NCBI RefSeq assembly: GCF_002834295.1
Contig: NZ_PISP01000002.1
Coordinates: 465,228-529,227, forward strand
DNA: 64,000 nucleotides
From: Rhodohalobacter barkolensis
GTDB taxonomy: Bacteria > Bacteroidota > Rhodothermia > Balneolales > Balneolaceae
Reading direction: 5' to 3'
Shown here piece after piece: positions 8,293-17,532 of the stretch. The notes beneath the pieces were generated by a model. The model was not told the DNA's origin, did no database searches, and saw only the letters and a program-made list of their open reading frames with translations. The translations under genes and the position numbers were made by a program. Position 1 is the first letter of the stretch. Every line of letters starts with the position of its first letter.

Positions 8293-9219
8293 ATGAAAAA
8301 CCACACATCCATAACGATCGCTATCTGTACCTACAACCGGGCAGATTATCTGAGTGATACTCTCAGATATTTATCGGATCAGACTGCAGATTCAAATCAG
8401 TTTGAGATTTTGGTGATTAATAATAACTCGTCAGATCAAACGGCGGAAGTCTGTGCCGATTTTGAGAAAGAGAATTCTCGTCTGAACTTCAGAGCAGTTG
8501 AAGAAACCCGCCAGGGCCTCTCGTTTGCCAGAAACAGGGCAATTGATGTGGCAACATTCAATTCGGTACTCTACATTGATGATGATGTGCGTTTAGACAA
8601 AGATTTTATAAAAACGACTCTTGGCAAAATTGCAGAAAATCCGGACGTTAAATGCGCTGGAGGCCGAATATATGTCTCTTTTGATGAGGACGAACCCGAT
8701 TGGATTCCGGCCGAACTGATGCCGATGTTTGGCCTGCATGACCTGGGAGATCGGGAGAAAGTTTATCCCAAAACTAACTTTCCGCGAGGTGGTAATATGT
8801 TGATCAAAAAAGAGGTTTTTGATGCAATTGGGCGATTTGATACGGATTTGGGCAGAATCGGGAAAGAGCTTTTGGGAAGCGAAGAGAAGGCTTTTTTTGA
8901 CCGGGCCAGAGAACACGGTTTTCAGCTTTATTATTGGCCTGAAATGAGTTTGTATCACCGAATCGGGCAAAAAAGATTGACGAAGGAGTATCTGAGAAAT
9001 CAGTCAATGGGTATTGGTTATAGTGAAAAAGTTCGTTTGCAGCACTCGCCCGGTAAAAAAGCCGTAAAACTGCTAAGTGAACTGGTGAAATTTGCCGCGA
9101 GTTTAATACTGAGTTTCGGATACCTTTTGAAAGGAAAAGCGAAAGCAGCCTCATTTATCCTGAAATTCAGGATTTGGGTCTTGAACGGTTTTTTGAAATC
9201 TGATCGGGGAGGGGCGTAG
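8293..9219 (+). CDS. Family 2 glycosyltransferase
   Basis: 308-residue GT2 enzyme. It has the N-terminal ITIAICTYNRADYLSDTL strand, VINNNSSDQT, the RQGLSFARNRAI segment typical of GT2 enzymes that extend polysaccharides, the DxD-type metal site YIDDDVRLD near residue 100, and the NFPRGGNMLIKKEVF acceptor region. The C-terminal 50 residues are hydrophobic and basic (LASLILSFGYLLKGK), which suggests membrane association. The ATG at 8293 is preferred over the TTG at 8272 because it places the first strand at the usual distance. The flippase gene follows after 2 bases, so the two are translationally close. Confidence 0.9.
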   Translation: MKNHTSITIAICTYNRADYLSDTLRYLSDQTADSNQFEILVINNNSSDQTAEVCADFEKENSRLNFRAVEETRQGLSFARNRAIDVATFNSVLYIDDDVRLDKDFIKTTLGKIAENPDVKCAGGRIYVSFDEDEPDWIPAELMPMFGLHDLGDREKVYPKTNFPRGGNMLIKKEVFDAIGRFDTDLGRIGKELLGSEEKAFFDRAREHGFQLYYWPEMSLYHRIGQKRLTKEYLRNQSMGIGYSEKVRLQHSPGKKAVKLLSELVKFAASLILSFGYLLKGKAKAASFILKFRIWVLNGFLKSDRGGA

Positions 9220-9221
9220 AG

Positions 9222-10721
9222 TTGGGAATTATTGCAAAACAGAGTGTTTGGAATAGTCTGATAATCTATGTGGGAATCGGTCTCGGTTTTGTTTTGACCG
9301 TCTTTCTCTATCCTCACATCCTTGATCCCGACCAATATGGACTTACACGGGTTATGGTTTCTGCTGCTTTAATCATGTCTCAATTTGCGCATTTAGGGTT
9401 TCAGAATCTGATTCTGCGCTATTTTCCATTTTTTAAGAATGCATCCCCTAAAGAACACGGGTTTCTTTTTTGGGCACTGACTGTTCCGTTTGGTGGTTTT
9501 TTACTTTTTACGATTCTCTTCTTCCTGTTTGATGAACTGTTGATCAGTGTTTACTCTGAACGATCACCGCTTTTTGTGGACTATTACCTTTGGCTGCTCC
9601 CACTGACACTATTTGTACTCTATTTTGAAGTACTCAATAACTATTTGAGATCACTTCGTGACTCTACCACCGGCTCAATTGTTAATGAAGTGTCACAGCG
9701 GTTGTTTGCCATTCTATTTCTGGGCTTCTACTTCTTTGGATGGATCAATTTTGCACAGTTTGTAGCTCTGTTTGTTCTGAGTTATGCATCACAACCACTT
9801 ATCATCTTGGCGCAGATCATCCGTAAAAAAGAGTTTAGAATTAAACCCAACTTCAGGATTTTGAAGAAAAGCTTGGTGAAAGGGATGGCCAATTATAGTC
9901 TCTATTCTCTGCTGGGTGGGTTAACAACGGTTCTTGTCTGGAATGTGGATGTGTTGATGCTTGGTTCTATGGCAGGCCTCGACAGTACCGCTATTTATGC
10001 CATAGCATTTTATATCGGCTCAGTAATAGCTGTTCCGCAAAGATCTATTGATAAGATCGCAACTCCGTTGATCTCGGAATTTATCAAGCAGAAGAAGTGG
10101 AATGAAGTAGACAGTATTTATAAAAAGACATCGCTGAATCAACTTATTCTCGGGCTAACTATTTTTGGGATTATATGGCTGAACGTGGATTTGCTCTTCT
10201 CGTTTTTGCCGGAGTTATATCGGGATGGAAAATGGGTGGTGTTTATTATCGGTATTGGTAAATTGATCGATATCGGGAACGGTTCAAACGGTGTGATTTT
10301 ACTGAACTCCAAGCACTACAGAGTTAGTTTCTATACAAATATCATTTTAGTTGCGGTGACCATTCTAGCAAACTACCTGTTGATTCCTCAATACGGCATT
10401 GAAGGCGCAGCGATTGCTTCTGCCGGAGCAATATTTTTATACAACGGAGTAAAGTATTTGTATGTCCGGGTCAGGATGAACATGACTCCGTTCACGATCA
10501 AAACAGTAATTGTATTGTTACTTGGCGCTGCTGCTCTCTACATTTCGGGATGGAGCGAATTTGGTTTTGAGAACCTATGGATATCCGGAACGCTTCAGTC
10601 TTTGATATACTTAGCACTTTTTGTGGCACCGCTGCTCTATTTCAAAGTGTCGGCAGACATAAATGAATTGATTTCTAACTTTATAAATAGAAACCAACAT
10701 GAAAGCACTTCTGATAAATAA
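9222..10721 (+). CDS. Wzx-like polysaccharide flippase (MOP superfamily)
   Basis: 499-residue membrane protein with about 12-14 hydrophobic helices and little soluble sequence, the pattern of Wzx/RfbX-type lipid-linked oligosaccharide flippases. The N-terminal AKQSVWNSLIIYVGIGLGFVL and the mid-protein glycine-rich helices fit the family. It is expected to flip a lipid-linked glycan made by the neighbouring glycosyltransferases across the inner membrane. The start is TTG 9222, supported by a GGAGGGG sequence 9-15 bases upstream, one of the few good ribosome-binding sites in the window. The end overlaps the next gene by 23 bases. Confidence 0.87.
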   Translation: MGIIAKQSVWNSLIIYVGIGLGFVLTVFLYPHILDPDQYGLTRVMVSAALIMSQFAHLGFQNLILRYFPFFKNASPKEHGFLFWALTVPFGGFLLFTILFFLFDELLISVYSERSPLFVDYYLWLLPLTLFVLYFEVLNNYLRSLRDSTTGSIVNEVSQRLFAILFLGFYFFGWINFAQFVALFVLSYASQPLIILAQIIRKKEFRIKPNFRILKKSLVKGMANYSLYSLLGGLTTVLVWNVDVLMLGSMAGLDSTAIYAIAFYIGSVIAVPQRSIDKIATPLISEFIKQKKWNEVDSIYKKTSLNQLILGLTIFGIIWLNVDLLFSFLPELYRDGKWVVFIIGIGKLIDIGNGSNGVILLNSKHYRVSFYTNIILVAVTILANYLLIPQYGIEGAAIASAGAIFLYNGVKYLYVRVRMNMTPFTIKTVIVLLLGAAALYISGWSEFGFENLWISGTLQSLIYLALFVAPLLYFKVSADINELISNFINRNQHESTSDK

Positions 10722-11685
10722 TCAATCCGACGAACCGGTAATGGAGATGGGGGATTATCCAACTCCTAAACCCGGAGAGCGTGAACTGTTGGTAAAGGTA
10801 AAATCCACAGCACTGAATAGAGCTGATCTGCTTCAGAAAAGAGGGAAATATCCGGTTCCTAAGGGTGAATCGTCAATACTAGGATTGGAAATGTCCGGCG
10901 TTGTTGAGTCTGTGGGAAAAGGTGTCGGAAAGTTTAAAAAAGGAGATCGTGTGTTTGGTCTGCTTGGTGGTGGAGGATATGCCGAGTATTGTACGATTCA
11001 TGAAGAGATGGCAATTCAGATGCCCGATTTTCTGTCGTTTGAAGAGGCTGCGGCCATCCCGGAGGTTTTTTTGACAGCCTACCAGGCGTTGATCTGGCTT
11101 GGAGAGTTGAAGGATGGGGAGACGGTTTTGATTCATGCAGGCGCGAGCGGAGTGGGTACGGCAGCGATCCAATTGGCTAAAAAATTGAGGAAATCTCAAA
11201 TAGCGGTTACAGCCGGCAGTAAAGAGAAACTGAATCTTTGCCGGTCGTTGGGCTCTGCACTCCAGATAAATTACAAAGAGGAAGATTTTGTTGAAAAGAT
11301 TAAACAGCGATTTGGCGAGAGCAGTGTGGATCTGATTGTCGATTTTGTGGGATCGCCCTATTGGGAGAAAAATATCAGCTCTCTGGCGATTGATGGCCGT
11401 TTGATTTATCTATCCATGTTGGGTGGGGCTAAGGTTGAAGAGATGAGTCTGGTGCCCATTTTAAGAAAAAGGCTGACTGTCCGCGGTTCAACTCTGCGCA
11501 ATCGATCGATTGAGTATAAAAAACAACTGACAGATGAATTCTGGAGAAATACCAAGGATTATTTTGAAAATGAGGAACTCGCTCCTGTAATCAGTGCAAT
11601 TTTTGATTGGAAAGATGTGGAAAAAGCTCACCAAATGATGAATGAGAATCGCAATGCAGGAAAGATTGTACTTACCAATATGTAG
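10699..11685 (+). CDS. NAD(P)H:quinone oxidoreductase, PIG3/zinc-independent MDR family
   Basis: 328-residue medium-chain dehydrogenase/reductase. The N-terminal GroES-like half has LNRADLLQKRGKYPVPKG, typical of the PIG3/QOR group, and lacks the zinc-ligand cysteines. The Rossmann half has VLIHAGASGVGTAAIQLAK near residues 140-160 and GGRLIYLSMLG-type strands further on. It probably reduces quinones or other electrophiles with NADPH. The start lies inside the flippase gene (23-base overlap), so it is co-transcribed with the glycan genes. A direct role in glycan synthesis is not evident. Confidence 0.87.
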   Translation: MKALLINNQSDEPVMEMGDYPTPKPGERELLVKVKSTALNRADLLQKRGKYPVPKGESSILGLEMSGVVESVGKGVGKFKKGDRVFGLLGGGGYAEYCTIHEEMAIQMPDFLSFEEAAAIPEVFLTAYQALIWLGELKDGETVLIHAGASGVGTAAIQLAKKLRKSQIAVTAGSKEKLNLCRSLGSALQINYKEEDFVEKIKQRFGESSVDLIVDFVGSPYWEKNISSLAIDGRLIYLSMLGGAKVEEMSLVPILRKRLTVRGSTLRNRSIEYKKQLTDEFWRNTKDYFENEELAPVISAIFDWKDVEKAHQMMNENRNAGKIVLTNM

Positions 11686-11800
11686 CGGGTTAGATAGATT
11701 TAACGAAATATCCGTGATTGTTAATCAGATCTATAGGCATAAATGCATAGGTTCTCCTATTCTTTAAGACAGGGATAGATAACATACCTGAATACCCTAA

Positions 11801-12934
11801 ATGGCTCATAATATACTCATATCAACGTTTTTACTACTTGTATTTTCAATCGTGGCTACAGCCCAGCCGTCCGATTTGGAAGTGAACATCAGTATGGATG
11901 CTGATTTTTCTCAAGACGATCTTTCTGAAATGTTAAGTGCGGTAATTGAGCAGAACGGTTCATCACAATTCTTTCGGATTTCTGCTGAAAATCAATCCAG
12001 CGGAATTATGAGAAATAACTCGGTTACTTTTGTAATACGAAGTGAGAAATTTGGAACGATCCTCACAGCCGAACAAACTTCATCCGGCTTTTTTAGTCTG
12101 AATCCCGGCGGACAAATTACTTTTTCAAATCTGAGCATATCAGACATTTCCAACCTGGAGATTAAAGGTGAGCCGGATTTCAATTTGCTGATTTCATCGA
12201 ACGGAAGAAAACTGATTCAAAACCTGAGAAGAGGGTACCTGATTACGGATGACCGGTATACACTGGATGTCATCTTAGTTCAAAATATTATGGATGAGCG
12301 GGAAGAGATTTCTCGTTCGTCCGTTTCTTTTGAAACAACTCTTGATGAACGTGAGCTTGCTATTGAAGCAGACCGCGAGGTGGTGGCTGAGCTGATTGGA
12401 TTAAATGTATCAAAAGAAGCTCCTGAATTTGCCTGGAGTGGAGATCAGGGTCGGCCCTACCGATTAGTCATTGTAGATCTCGACCGTGCTCAAAATGCAA
12501 ATAACCTGTTTTCTGAAAGATTTGAAAGTGAACACTCTGAAGATGATATCCGCGATGAGCAGGCAGGAGTAGTCCTGGATGTTGTAGCCAACGAAACGCG
12601 CTATCAGATACCGGATCGGTTTGCCGGATTGTTTGAGCCCGGTAAAACTTATGCATGGCAAGTACAAACCACTAAAAAAACAGTTGAGGACAGTTCGGTT
12701 CAGTCCTATACCAACCGTCTTGAGTTTACCGCATTCTACCCGATAGAAGGTGAGGTGAGGGAATTGCTCATAAAACTTTTTGGTGAGGAGAAAACAGAAC
12801 AATTTATCGAAGATGAACTGCTTTTAGATCAGATCGTGATTGATGGGGAAACGTACTCAAAAAGGGATGCACTGTTATACTTAAGAGAAATGGCAGATAA
12901 AATGGAATTGAACAAACTAAAGATAGCAAGCTAA
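11801..12934 (+). CDS. Secreted protein of unknown function
   Basis: 377 residues beginning with a clear signal peptide (NILISTFLLLVFSIVATAQPS, cleavage near residue 21). No family is recognised with confidence. The mature part is acidic and mostly beta-like in the first 150 residues. Later segments (APEFAWSGDQGRPYRLVIVDLD and the GKTYAWQVQT strand) resemble fibronectin/Ig-like repeats that present a WxVQ strand. The C-terminal 60 residues are helical and charged. It is followed 17 bases later by a FecR-domain gene in the same direction, suggesting that the two exported proteins function together. Confidence 0.7.
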   Translation: MAHNILISTFLLLVFSIVATAQPSDLEVNISMDADFSQDDLSEMLSAVIEQNGSSQFFRISAENQSSGIMRNNSVTFVIRSEKFGTILTAEQTSSGFFSLNPGGQITFSNLSISDISNLEIKGEPDFNLLISSNGRKLIQNLRRGYLITDDRYTLDVILVQNIMDEREEISRSSVSFETTLDERELAIEADREVVAELIGLNVSKEAPEFAWSGDQGRPYRLVIVDLDRAQNANNLFSERFESEHSEDDIRDEQAGVVLDVVANETRYQIPDRFAGLFEPGKTYAWQVQTTKKTVEDSSVQSYTNRLEFTAFYPIEGEVRELLIKLFGEEKTEQFIEDELLLDQIVIDGETYSKRDALLYLREMADKMELNKLKIAS

Positions 12935-12951
12935 TTAATGAGGACACAGTG

Positions 12952-13707
12952 ATGAAAAAAACAGTTGGATTATTAATCGTTATCGTACTGGTAGTTGCGG
13001 GGGTGTATCTTTTTTCAACCTCTACAGACGAAAGTGAACGTGTTGCACTGGTTGAAACGGATGATGAGGTTGCATATGTAAGAAGGTATGTCCCTTCTGT
13101 TACAGTTACCAATGTGTCGTATGCAGACTCACTGGAGGAAGTAGGCAGGGCACTGATTTCCGGAGATACATTGACTACCGGAAATAGCGGATATGCAATG
13201 GTTCTGTTTCTGGATGAATCGATCGCAAGAGTGAGTCCATCATCTCAGATGGTGATTCGAAGTGAACTCAACCCTGAAAGAAATCTGAATATACGTACTC
13301 ATGTCGGAATGCTGTTGGGCGGAATGTTTCTTGATGTAGAGAGCCGTCCGGATCGTGAGTTTGAAATAACCACAACCCGGGCAGTAGCTTCTGTGAAAGG
13401 AACCCGCTTTGGTGTAACAGCAGACGATAAAATCTGGGTAGAAGAGGGAGAAGTAGAAGTAACAATACGAGAGACCGGTGAAATAAGATCACTGAGTAAT
13501 AAGATGTATCTGCAAGTGGAAGCAGATGGCACCGTAGATAGCGGTGAGTTGACCGACCAAGAGCTGGCAGAGCTGGCCGATGAATTCCAAATTCTGGAGA
13601 GTGATTTGATCGAACGCGATATGAAGATTCAGTTCAGAAACAGTGCAGGAGATACTGTGGAAGAGCAAATCAAAGTGTTTGAGCAATCGGAATCATCAGA
13701 CGAATAG
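12952..13707 (+). CDS. Membrane-anchored FecR-domain protein
   Basis: About 251 residues. One N-terminal membrane helix (residues 4-21) is followed by a FecR-type beta domain at about 55-165, with GDTLTTGNSGYAMVLFLDESIARV and the conserved TTTRAVASVKGTRFGV segment, then an acidic C-terminus. FecR domains classically pass periplasmic signals to ECF sigma factors, but members with this layout also occur as general envelope proteins. No sigma factor gene is adjacent. The ATG at 12952 is chosen because a GAGGA sequence sits 7 bases upstream. A GTG at 12949 would add one residue. A terminator follows the gene. Confidence 0.82.
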   Translation: MKKTVGLLIVIVLVVAGVYLFSTSTDESERVALVETDDEVAYVRRYVPSVTVTNVSYADSLEEVGRALISGDTLTTGNSGYAMVLFLDESIARVSPSSQMVIRSELNPERNLNIRTHVGMLLGGMFLDVESRPDREFEITTTRAVASVKGTRFGVTADDKIWVEEGEVEVTIRETGEIRSLSNKMYLQVEADGTVDSGELTDQELAELADEFQILESDLIERDMKIQFRNSAGDTVEEQIKVFEQSESSDE

Positions 13708-13730
13708 ACTCTGCCTGATATGATGAAAAG

Positions 13731-13764
13731 CCCTCTTTTCAATACGTTGGAAAGGGGGTTTTTT
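13731..13764 (+). terminator. Rho-independent terminator after the FecR gene
   Basis: Stem CCCTCTTTTC (13731-13740) with GGAAAGGGGG (13749-13758), two G-T pairs, 8-base loop and a run of six T. Confidence 0.82.
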
Positions 13765-13824
13765 GTTTTCGGCAACTTCATAGTTTATCTCAAATCGGGT
13801 AGATCTTTTTTGTATTTTTGATCC

Positions 13825-15063
13825 ATGAAACCCAAAAAGATTCGATCAGTAGCGGTTATAGGCGGCGGAGCGGCAGGATTTTTTACAGCTGTAAATGCAG
13901 CCCTCATCAATCCCGATTTAAAGATTACCATATTTGAGAAATCGAGGGAGGTACTTTCTAAAGTTCGAATATCGGGTGGTGGAAGGTGTAACGTAACACA
14001 CAACTGTTTTGACCCTGAACGATTATCGAAGCACTACCCCAGAGGTGAAAAAACATTACGCTGGAGCTTTGAACAGTTTCAGGCCAAAGACACAGTAGAC
14101 TGGTTTGAAGATCGGGGTGTGAAATTGAAAGCTGAAGATGACGGGCGAATGTTTCCAATTTCGGATAACTCACAATCCATCATCGATTGTTTGTTGAATG
14201 AAGCGAAAAAGGGTGGTGTGCGTATCCGAACCAAAACAAAAGTGGAAGCCGTAAACCCGAAGGCAGAAGGGGGCTTTGAGCTATCGATCAGCAAGAGCAG
14301 TCCGGAGCATTTTGATGCCGTTGTGGTAGCAACCGGTGGCTATAATCGCGAGAAAGCATATGGATGGTTGAAGAAACTTGGACACTCCATCAACTCCCCG
14401 GTTCCCTCGCTTTTTACATTCAACTTTCGTGAGAAAGTATTGACCGATCTGGCCGGAATTTCTGTAGAAAATGCACATGTACAAATTGAGCAGTTACCAT
14501 TCGAAGAGGCCGGCCCTGTTCTCATAACACACTGGGGTTTGAGCGGACCGGCCGTACTGAAAATTTCTGCCTGGGCTGCCCGGGATCTGCACGACCTGGA
14601 GTATCGGTTTGATGTACTGGTCAATTGGGTTTATCCGGACAAAGAGCACGCGGTACGTGAAAAATTGATCAAATTGCGCGAATCCAACGCCCGGAAAACC
14701 GTATCGAAACAGGATCACTTTCCATTTCCAAACAGATTGTGGGATCGGTTTCTGGAACTGTCCGGTATCAAAACGGATAAACGCTGGGCAGATCTTTCGA
14801 ATAAAGAGATTCATGATTTGACTCAGACTCTGTTTCGTAGTCGCTATAATATTCAGGGTAAAACAACCTATAAAGAGGAGTTTGTGACCTGCGGTGGCGT
14901 CCCCTTAAACGAAGTAAACCCTGATACGCTGGAGAGTAAAAAAATTCCGGGCCTCTTTTTTGTCGGGGAGGTACTGGATATTGACGGAGTAACCGGTGGC
15001 TTTAATTTTCAGGCGGCATGGACAAACGGCTGGCTGGCAGCCAATGCGTTGGGGGAGTCTTGA
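13825..15063 (+). CDS. HI0933/BaiN-like flavoprotein (NAD(P)/FAD-dependent oxidoreductase)
   Basis: 412-residue FAD-dependent enzyme. The dinucleotide-binding motif VIGGGAAGFFTAVNA is at residues 11-25, followed by the family-defining KVRISGGGRCNVTH near residues 47-60. The second conserved block YNIQGKTTYKEEFVTCGGV and the FAD-closing GEVLDIDGVTGGFNFQAAW lie near the C-terminus. Homologues are annotated as aminoacetone oxidase-like or BaiN-like proteins, and their true substrates are mostly unknown. It stands alone between a terminator upstream and a convergent phoH gene downstream. Confidence 0.9.
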   Translation: MKPKKIRSVAVIGGGAAGFFTAVNAALINPDLKITIFEKSREVLSKVRISGGGRCNVTHNCFDPERLSKHYPRGEKTLRWSFEQFQAKDTVDWFEDRGVKLKAEDDGRMFPISDNSQSIIDCLLNEAKKGGVRIRTKTKVEAVNPKAEGGFELSISKSSPEHFDAVVVATGGYNREKAYGWLKKLGHSINSPVPSLFTFNFREKVLTDLAGISVENAHVQIEQLPFEEAGPVLITHWGLSGPAVLKISAWAARDLHDLEYRFDVLVNWVYPDKEHAVREKLIKLRESNARKTVSKQDHFPFPNRLWDRFLELSGIKTDKRWADLSNKEIHDLTQTLFRSRYNIQGKTTYKEEFVTCGGVPLNEVNPDTLESKKIPGLFFVGEVLDIDGVTGGFNFQAAWTNGWLAANALGES

Positions 15064-15194
15064 GATTTGAGAAAGTATGCATTCCTGAATGTTTACAGCT
15101 AGTTAGTTCACTGTTTAATTGATTTGGTTGAGACGCTGTCAGTACCAGCTATCGCTGAACGCTGACAGGTCACTCAAATCTCATATCTCAAATC
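15061..15194. repeat. Nested inverted repeat in a convergent intergenic region
   Basis: TGAGATTTGAG at 15061-15071 is exactly complementary to CTCAAATCTCA at 15173-15183, and a second partial copy (TCTCAAATCT) follows at 15185-15194. Inside, CTGTCAG near 15136-15142 pairs with CTGACAG near 15162-15168. The whole unit of about 130 bases can fold into one long interrupted hairpin. It may end transcription of both convergent genes or be a degenerate mobile palindrome. Confidence 0.5.
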
Positions 15195-16528
15195 TATAAA
15201 TATTTACTTGCCAGGTTGGCCAGTGTGGACCGTTCGCCTTTCTCCAGATTAATGTGGGCATAGATCTCATTATTATGAATTCGATCCACCAGGTAGGATA
15301 GTCCGTTGCTTTGTGTATCCAGGTAGGGCGTATCGATCTGGAAAATGTCTCCGGTAAAAATAATCTTCGTGTTTTCGCCGGCGCGTGTAATGATGGTTTT
15401 AATTTCGTGTGGGGTCAGATTTTGAGCCTCATCAATTATGAAAATAACGTTATTCAGGCTTCGTCCGCGGATATACGCCAACGGTTCAATGGAAAGCTTT
15501 TCGGTTTGAACCAGCTCATCGATCTTTTTGTAGGGGGCGCTGTTCTCTTTGTACTGATTTTTAATGATGCTCAGATTGTCCCAAAGAGGCTGCATATAAG
15601 GATCAATTTTAGATTTTACATCTCCGGGCAGGTATCCGATATCGCGGTTACTCAGCGGAACAATGGGTCGGGCGAGGTAGATCTGCCGATATTTACTGCG
15701 CTGTTCCAGTGCACCCGCTAATGCGAGAAGGGTTTTTCCGGTACCGGCCGCTCCGGTGATGGTAACCAGTTGTATTTCCGGATCCATAATGGCGTGAAGT
15801 GCAAAGGTCTGTTCGGCGTTTCTGGGTGAAACTCCATAAGCGCTCATCGGTTTGATGAGCTCAACACACTTACTGTTTGCGTTATAGTGTCCCAGCGCCG
15901 AGCTGGAGTGATTTTTTAAAATATAGTAGTGATTGCTGATTGGCTGGCTTTTCTCCAGTTTTCCGTGGTTAATATGCCCCTTTTTATACAAATCGTTGAT
16001 GGGGGAATTATCATCAAACTGGAGTTCAGTTTTACCCTTGTAAAGATGATCGATATCCTTAATCCGGATGGTTTCATAATCCTCAGCATCCAGTCTTAGA
16101 GCCCGGGCTTTCAACCTCAGGTTGATATCCTTTGAAACCAGAACCACTTTCTTGTCAGTTTGCTCCTCTCTGAGCCGAAGCGCTGCATTCAGAATTCGAT
16201 GATCATTCTTTACAGAACCGAATACTTTAGAGGCATCTTCAGTGCTTCCTTCATCGCTTACCACACGTATGTTGCCATGAGTTTTCCCATTCAGGGGAAT
16301 CCACTTTTCGATCATGTTGGCATCTGAAATCTTATCCAGGTATCGGATAAACTCCCGGGCATGAAGATTGGTGACGGAATTTCCTTTTTTGAATGAATCA
16401 AGCTCTTCAAGAACCGTAATCGGAATAGCTATGTCGTGCTTTTCAAAATTTTTAACGGCGTCTGAATCGTAGAGGAGGACAGAAGTGTCGAGTACAAAAA
16501 TCTTTTTCGCTTTCTTTGTGCGTGGCAT
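15194..16528 (-). CDS. PhoH-family ATPase with N-terminal PIN domain
   Basis: 444 residues. An N-terminal PIN nuclease-like domain (about residues 8-150) begins with KIFVLDTSVLLYD and keeps acidic positions expected for metal binding. A PhoH ATPase domain follows (about 215-440), with the Walker A motif TGAAGTGKTLLALA, LARPIVPL, the GYLPGDVKSKIDPYMQP box and the Walker B-like FIIDEAQNLTPHEIK. This PIN-PhoH arrangement is found in the YlaK-type group and is linked to RNA unwinding and cleavage. The cellular role is not settled. It is a single gene facing the flavoprotein gene. Confidence 0.92.
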   Translation of the reverse strand: MPRTKKAKKIFVLDTSVLLYDSDAVKNFEKHDIAIPITVLEELDSFKKGNSVTNLHAREFIRYLDKISDANMIEKWIPLNGKTHGNIRVVSDEGSTEDASKVFGSVKNDHRILNAALRLREEQTDKKVVLVSKDINLRLKARALRLDAEDYETIRIKDIDHLYKGKTELQFDDNSPINDLYKKGHINHGKLEKSQPISNHYYILKNHSSSALGHYNANSKCVELIKPMSAYGVSPRNAEQTFALHAIMDPEIQLVTITGAAGTGKTLLALAGALEQRSKYRQIYLARPIVPLSNRDIGYLPGDVKSKIDPYMQPLWDNLSIIKNQYKENSAPYKKIDELVQTEKLSIEPLAYIRGRSLNNVIFIIDEAQNLTPHEIKTIITRAGENTKIIFTGDIFQIDTPYLDTQSNGLSYLVDRIHNNEIYAHINLEKGERSTLANLASKYL

Positions 16529-16672
16529 GGCAAAGCGGGTCAGGTTGATGGGAATTTTCTGTAAGATGTTACTTAAACTATACCTAAACGCACAGATAGA
16601 GTCAACAATCCGAAAAAACTTAATAATGAATTAATGGTTGCTGTAAGTTATACGCTTATGCGGTGAACATTT

Positions 16673-17443
16673 TCATTTACCCGAAAATTGGTAAAGTGCG
16701 ATGCTCAAGGCGATTGCGGCATTTAAACTTTCAACGTTATTACTGTTTCCGGGAATTTTAACAGCTCGCCGGTTTTGCAAAAGTTTAGGATTTACACCAT
16801 TTCCTTCATTACCGATAACCAGAATATCTCGTCCCGTTTTATCAGCAGATTTCAGTGAAATAGCATTTTCACTTCCGTCCAGAATAGAAATATTCCAGCC
16901 GCTCTCTTCAAGTTGCAGAAGTTCTGAATGTAAGTCAGCTTTACGATACGATATAGCTCCGGTGGCTCCGGCTGTGCTTCGTACAACTTTTGGGTGAAAC
17001 GGGTCAACAGTGCCGTGTCCTATCAACAGGCCGGACGCTTCAAACCACGAAGAGGTCCGGATCATGGTTCCCAAATTGCCGGGATCCTGAATAGCATCAA
17101 ATGCTACAATTAAACCTTCTTTTTTTGATAATTTCTCCATATCAGATTCAGCAGGTGTATTACAAACTGCAATGACACCCTGCGGAGTTTCTGTGTCCGA
17201 TACCGATTCAAAATCACTTTGCCCCAACTCATAAACCGGGATATCTTTTATGGAAAGCGCACCGATGACTTCGGAATTTCTTTCAACCAAGATCTCTGTG
17301 ACGATCACTTTTTTCTGCTGAATAATCTGGTCTACACAGCGTAATCCTTCGGCCAGAAACTGATTTTCCTGTTTTCGATATTTTCCCTGAAGCAGTTTAC
17401 GCCATTTTTTTAGCTGATTGTTCGAGGGCTCTTTGAACTCCAT
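16673..17443 (-). CDS. SpoU/TrmH-family RNA 2'-O-methyltransferase
   Basis: 256-residue SPOUT-knot methyltransferase. The N-terminal substrate-binding domain opens with LKKWRKLLQGKYRKQENQFLAEG, typical of the RlmB/TsnR group. The SPOUT domain shows the three family motifs: DAIQDPGNLGTMIRTSSWF near 117-135, ILVIGNEGNGVNP near 210-222 and VKIPGNSNNVESLNAAIALSI near 230-250. The substrate is probably rRNA or tRNA, methylated at a ribose 2'-OH with SAM. The specific nucleotide cannot be told from sequence. It is divergent from the aldehyde dehydrogenase gene. Confidence 0.92.
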   Translation of the reverse strand: MEFKEPSNNQLKKWRKLLQGKYRKQENQFLAEGLRCVDQIIQQKKVIVTEILVERNSEVIGALSIKDIPVYELGQSDFESVSDTETPQGVIAVCNTPAESDMEKLSKKEGLIVAFDAIQDPGNLGTMIRTSSWFEASGLLIGHGTVDPFHPKVVRSTAGATGAISYRKADLHSELLQLEESGWNISILDGSENAISLKSADKTGRDILVIGNEGNGVNPKLLQNRRAVKIPGNSNNVESLNAAIALSIALYQFSGK

Positions 17444-17532
17444 AAAATTTATCTATCTCGTTTGTATGAATTGGGTTTCGCTGTTCAAGGCTATATATTC
17501 CAAGAAACTAATAATTAAGAAAGTGACATCAT

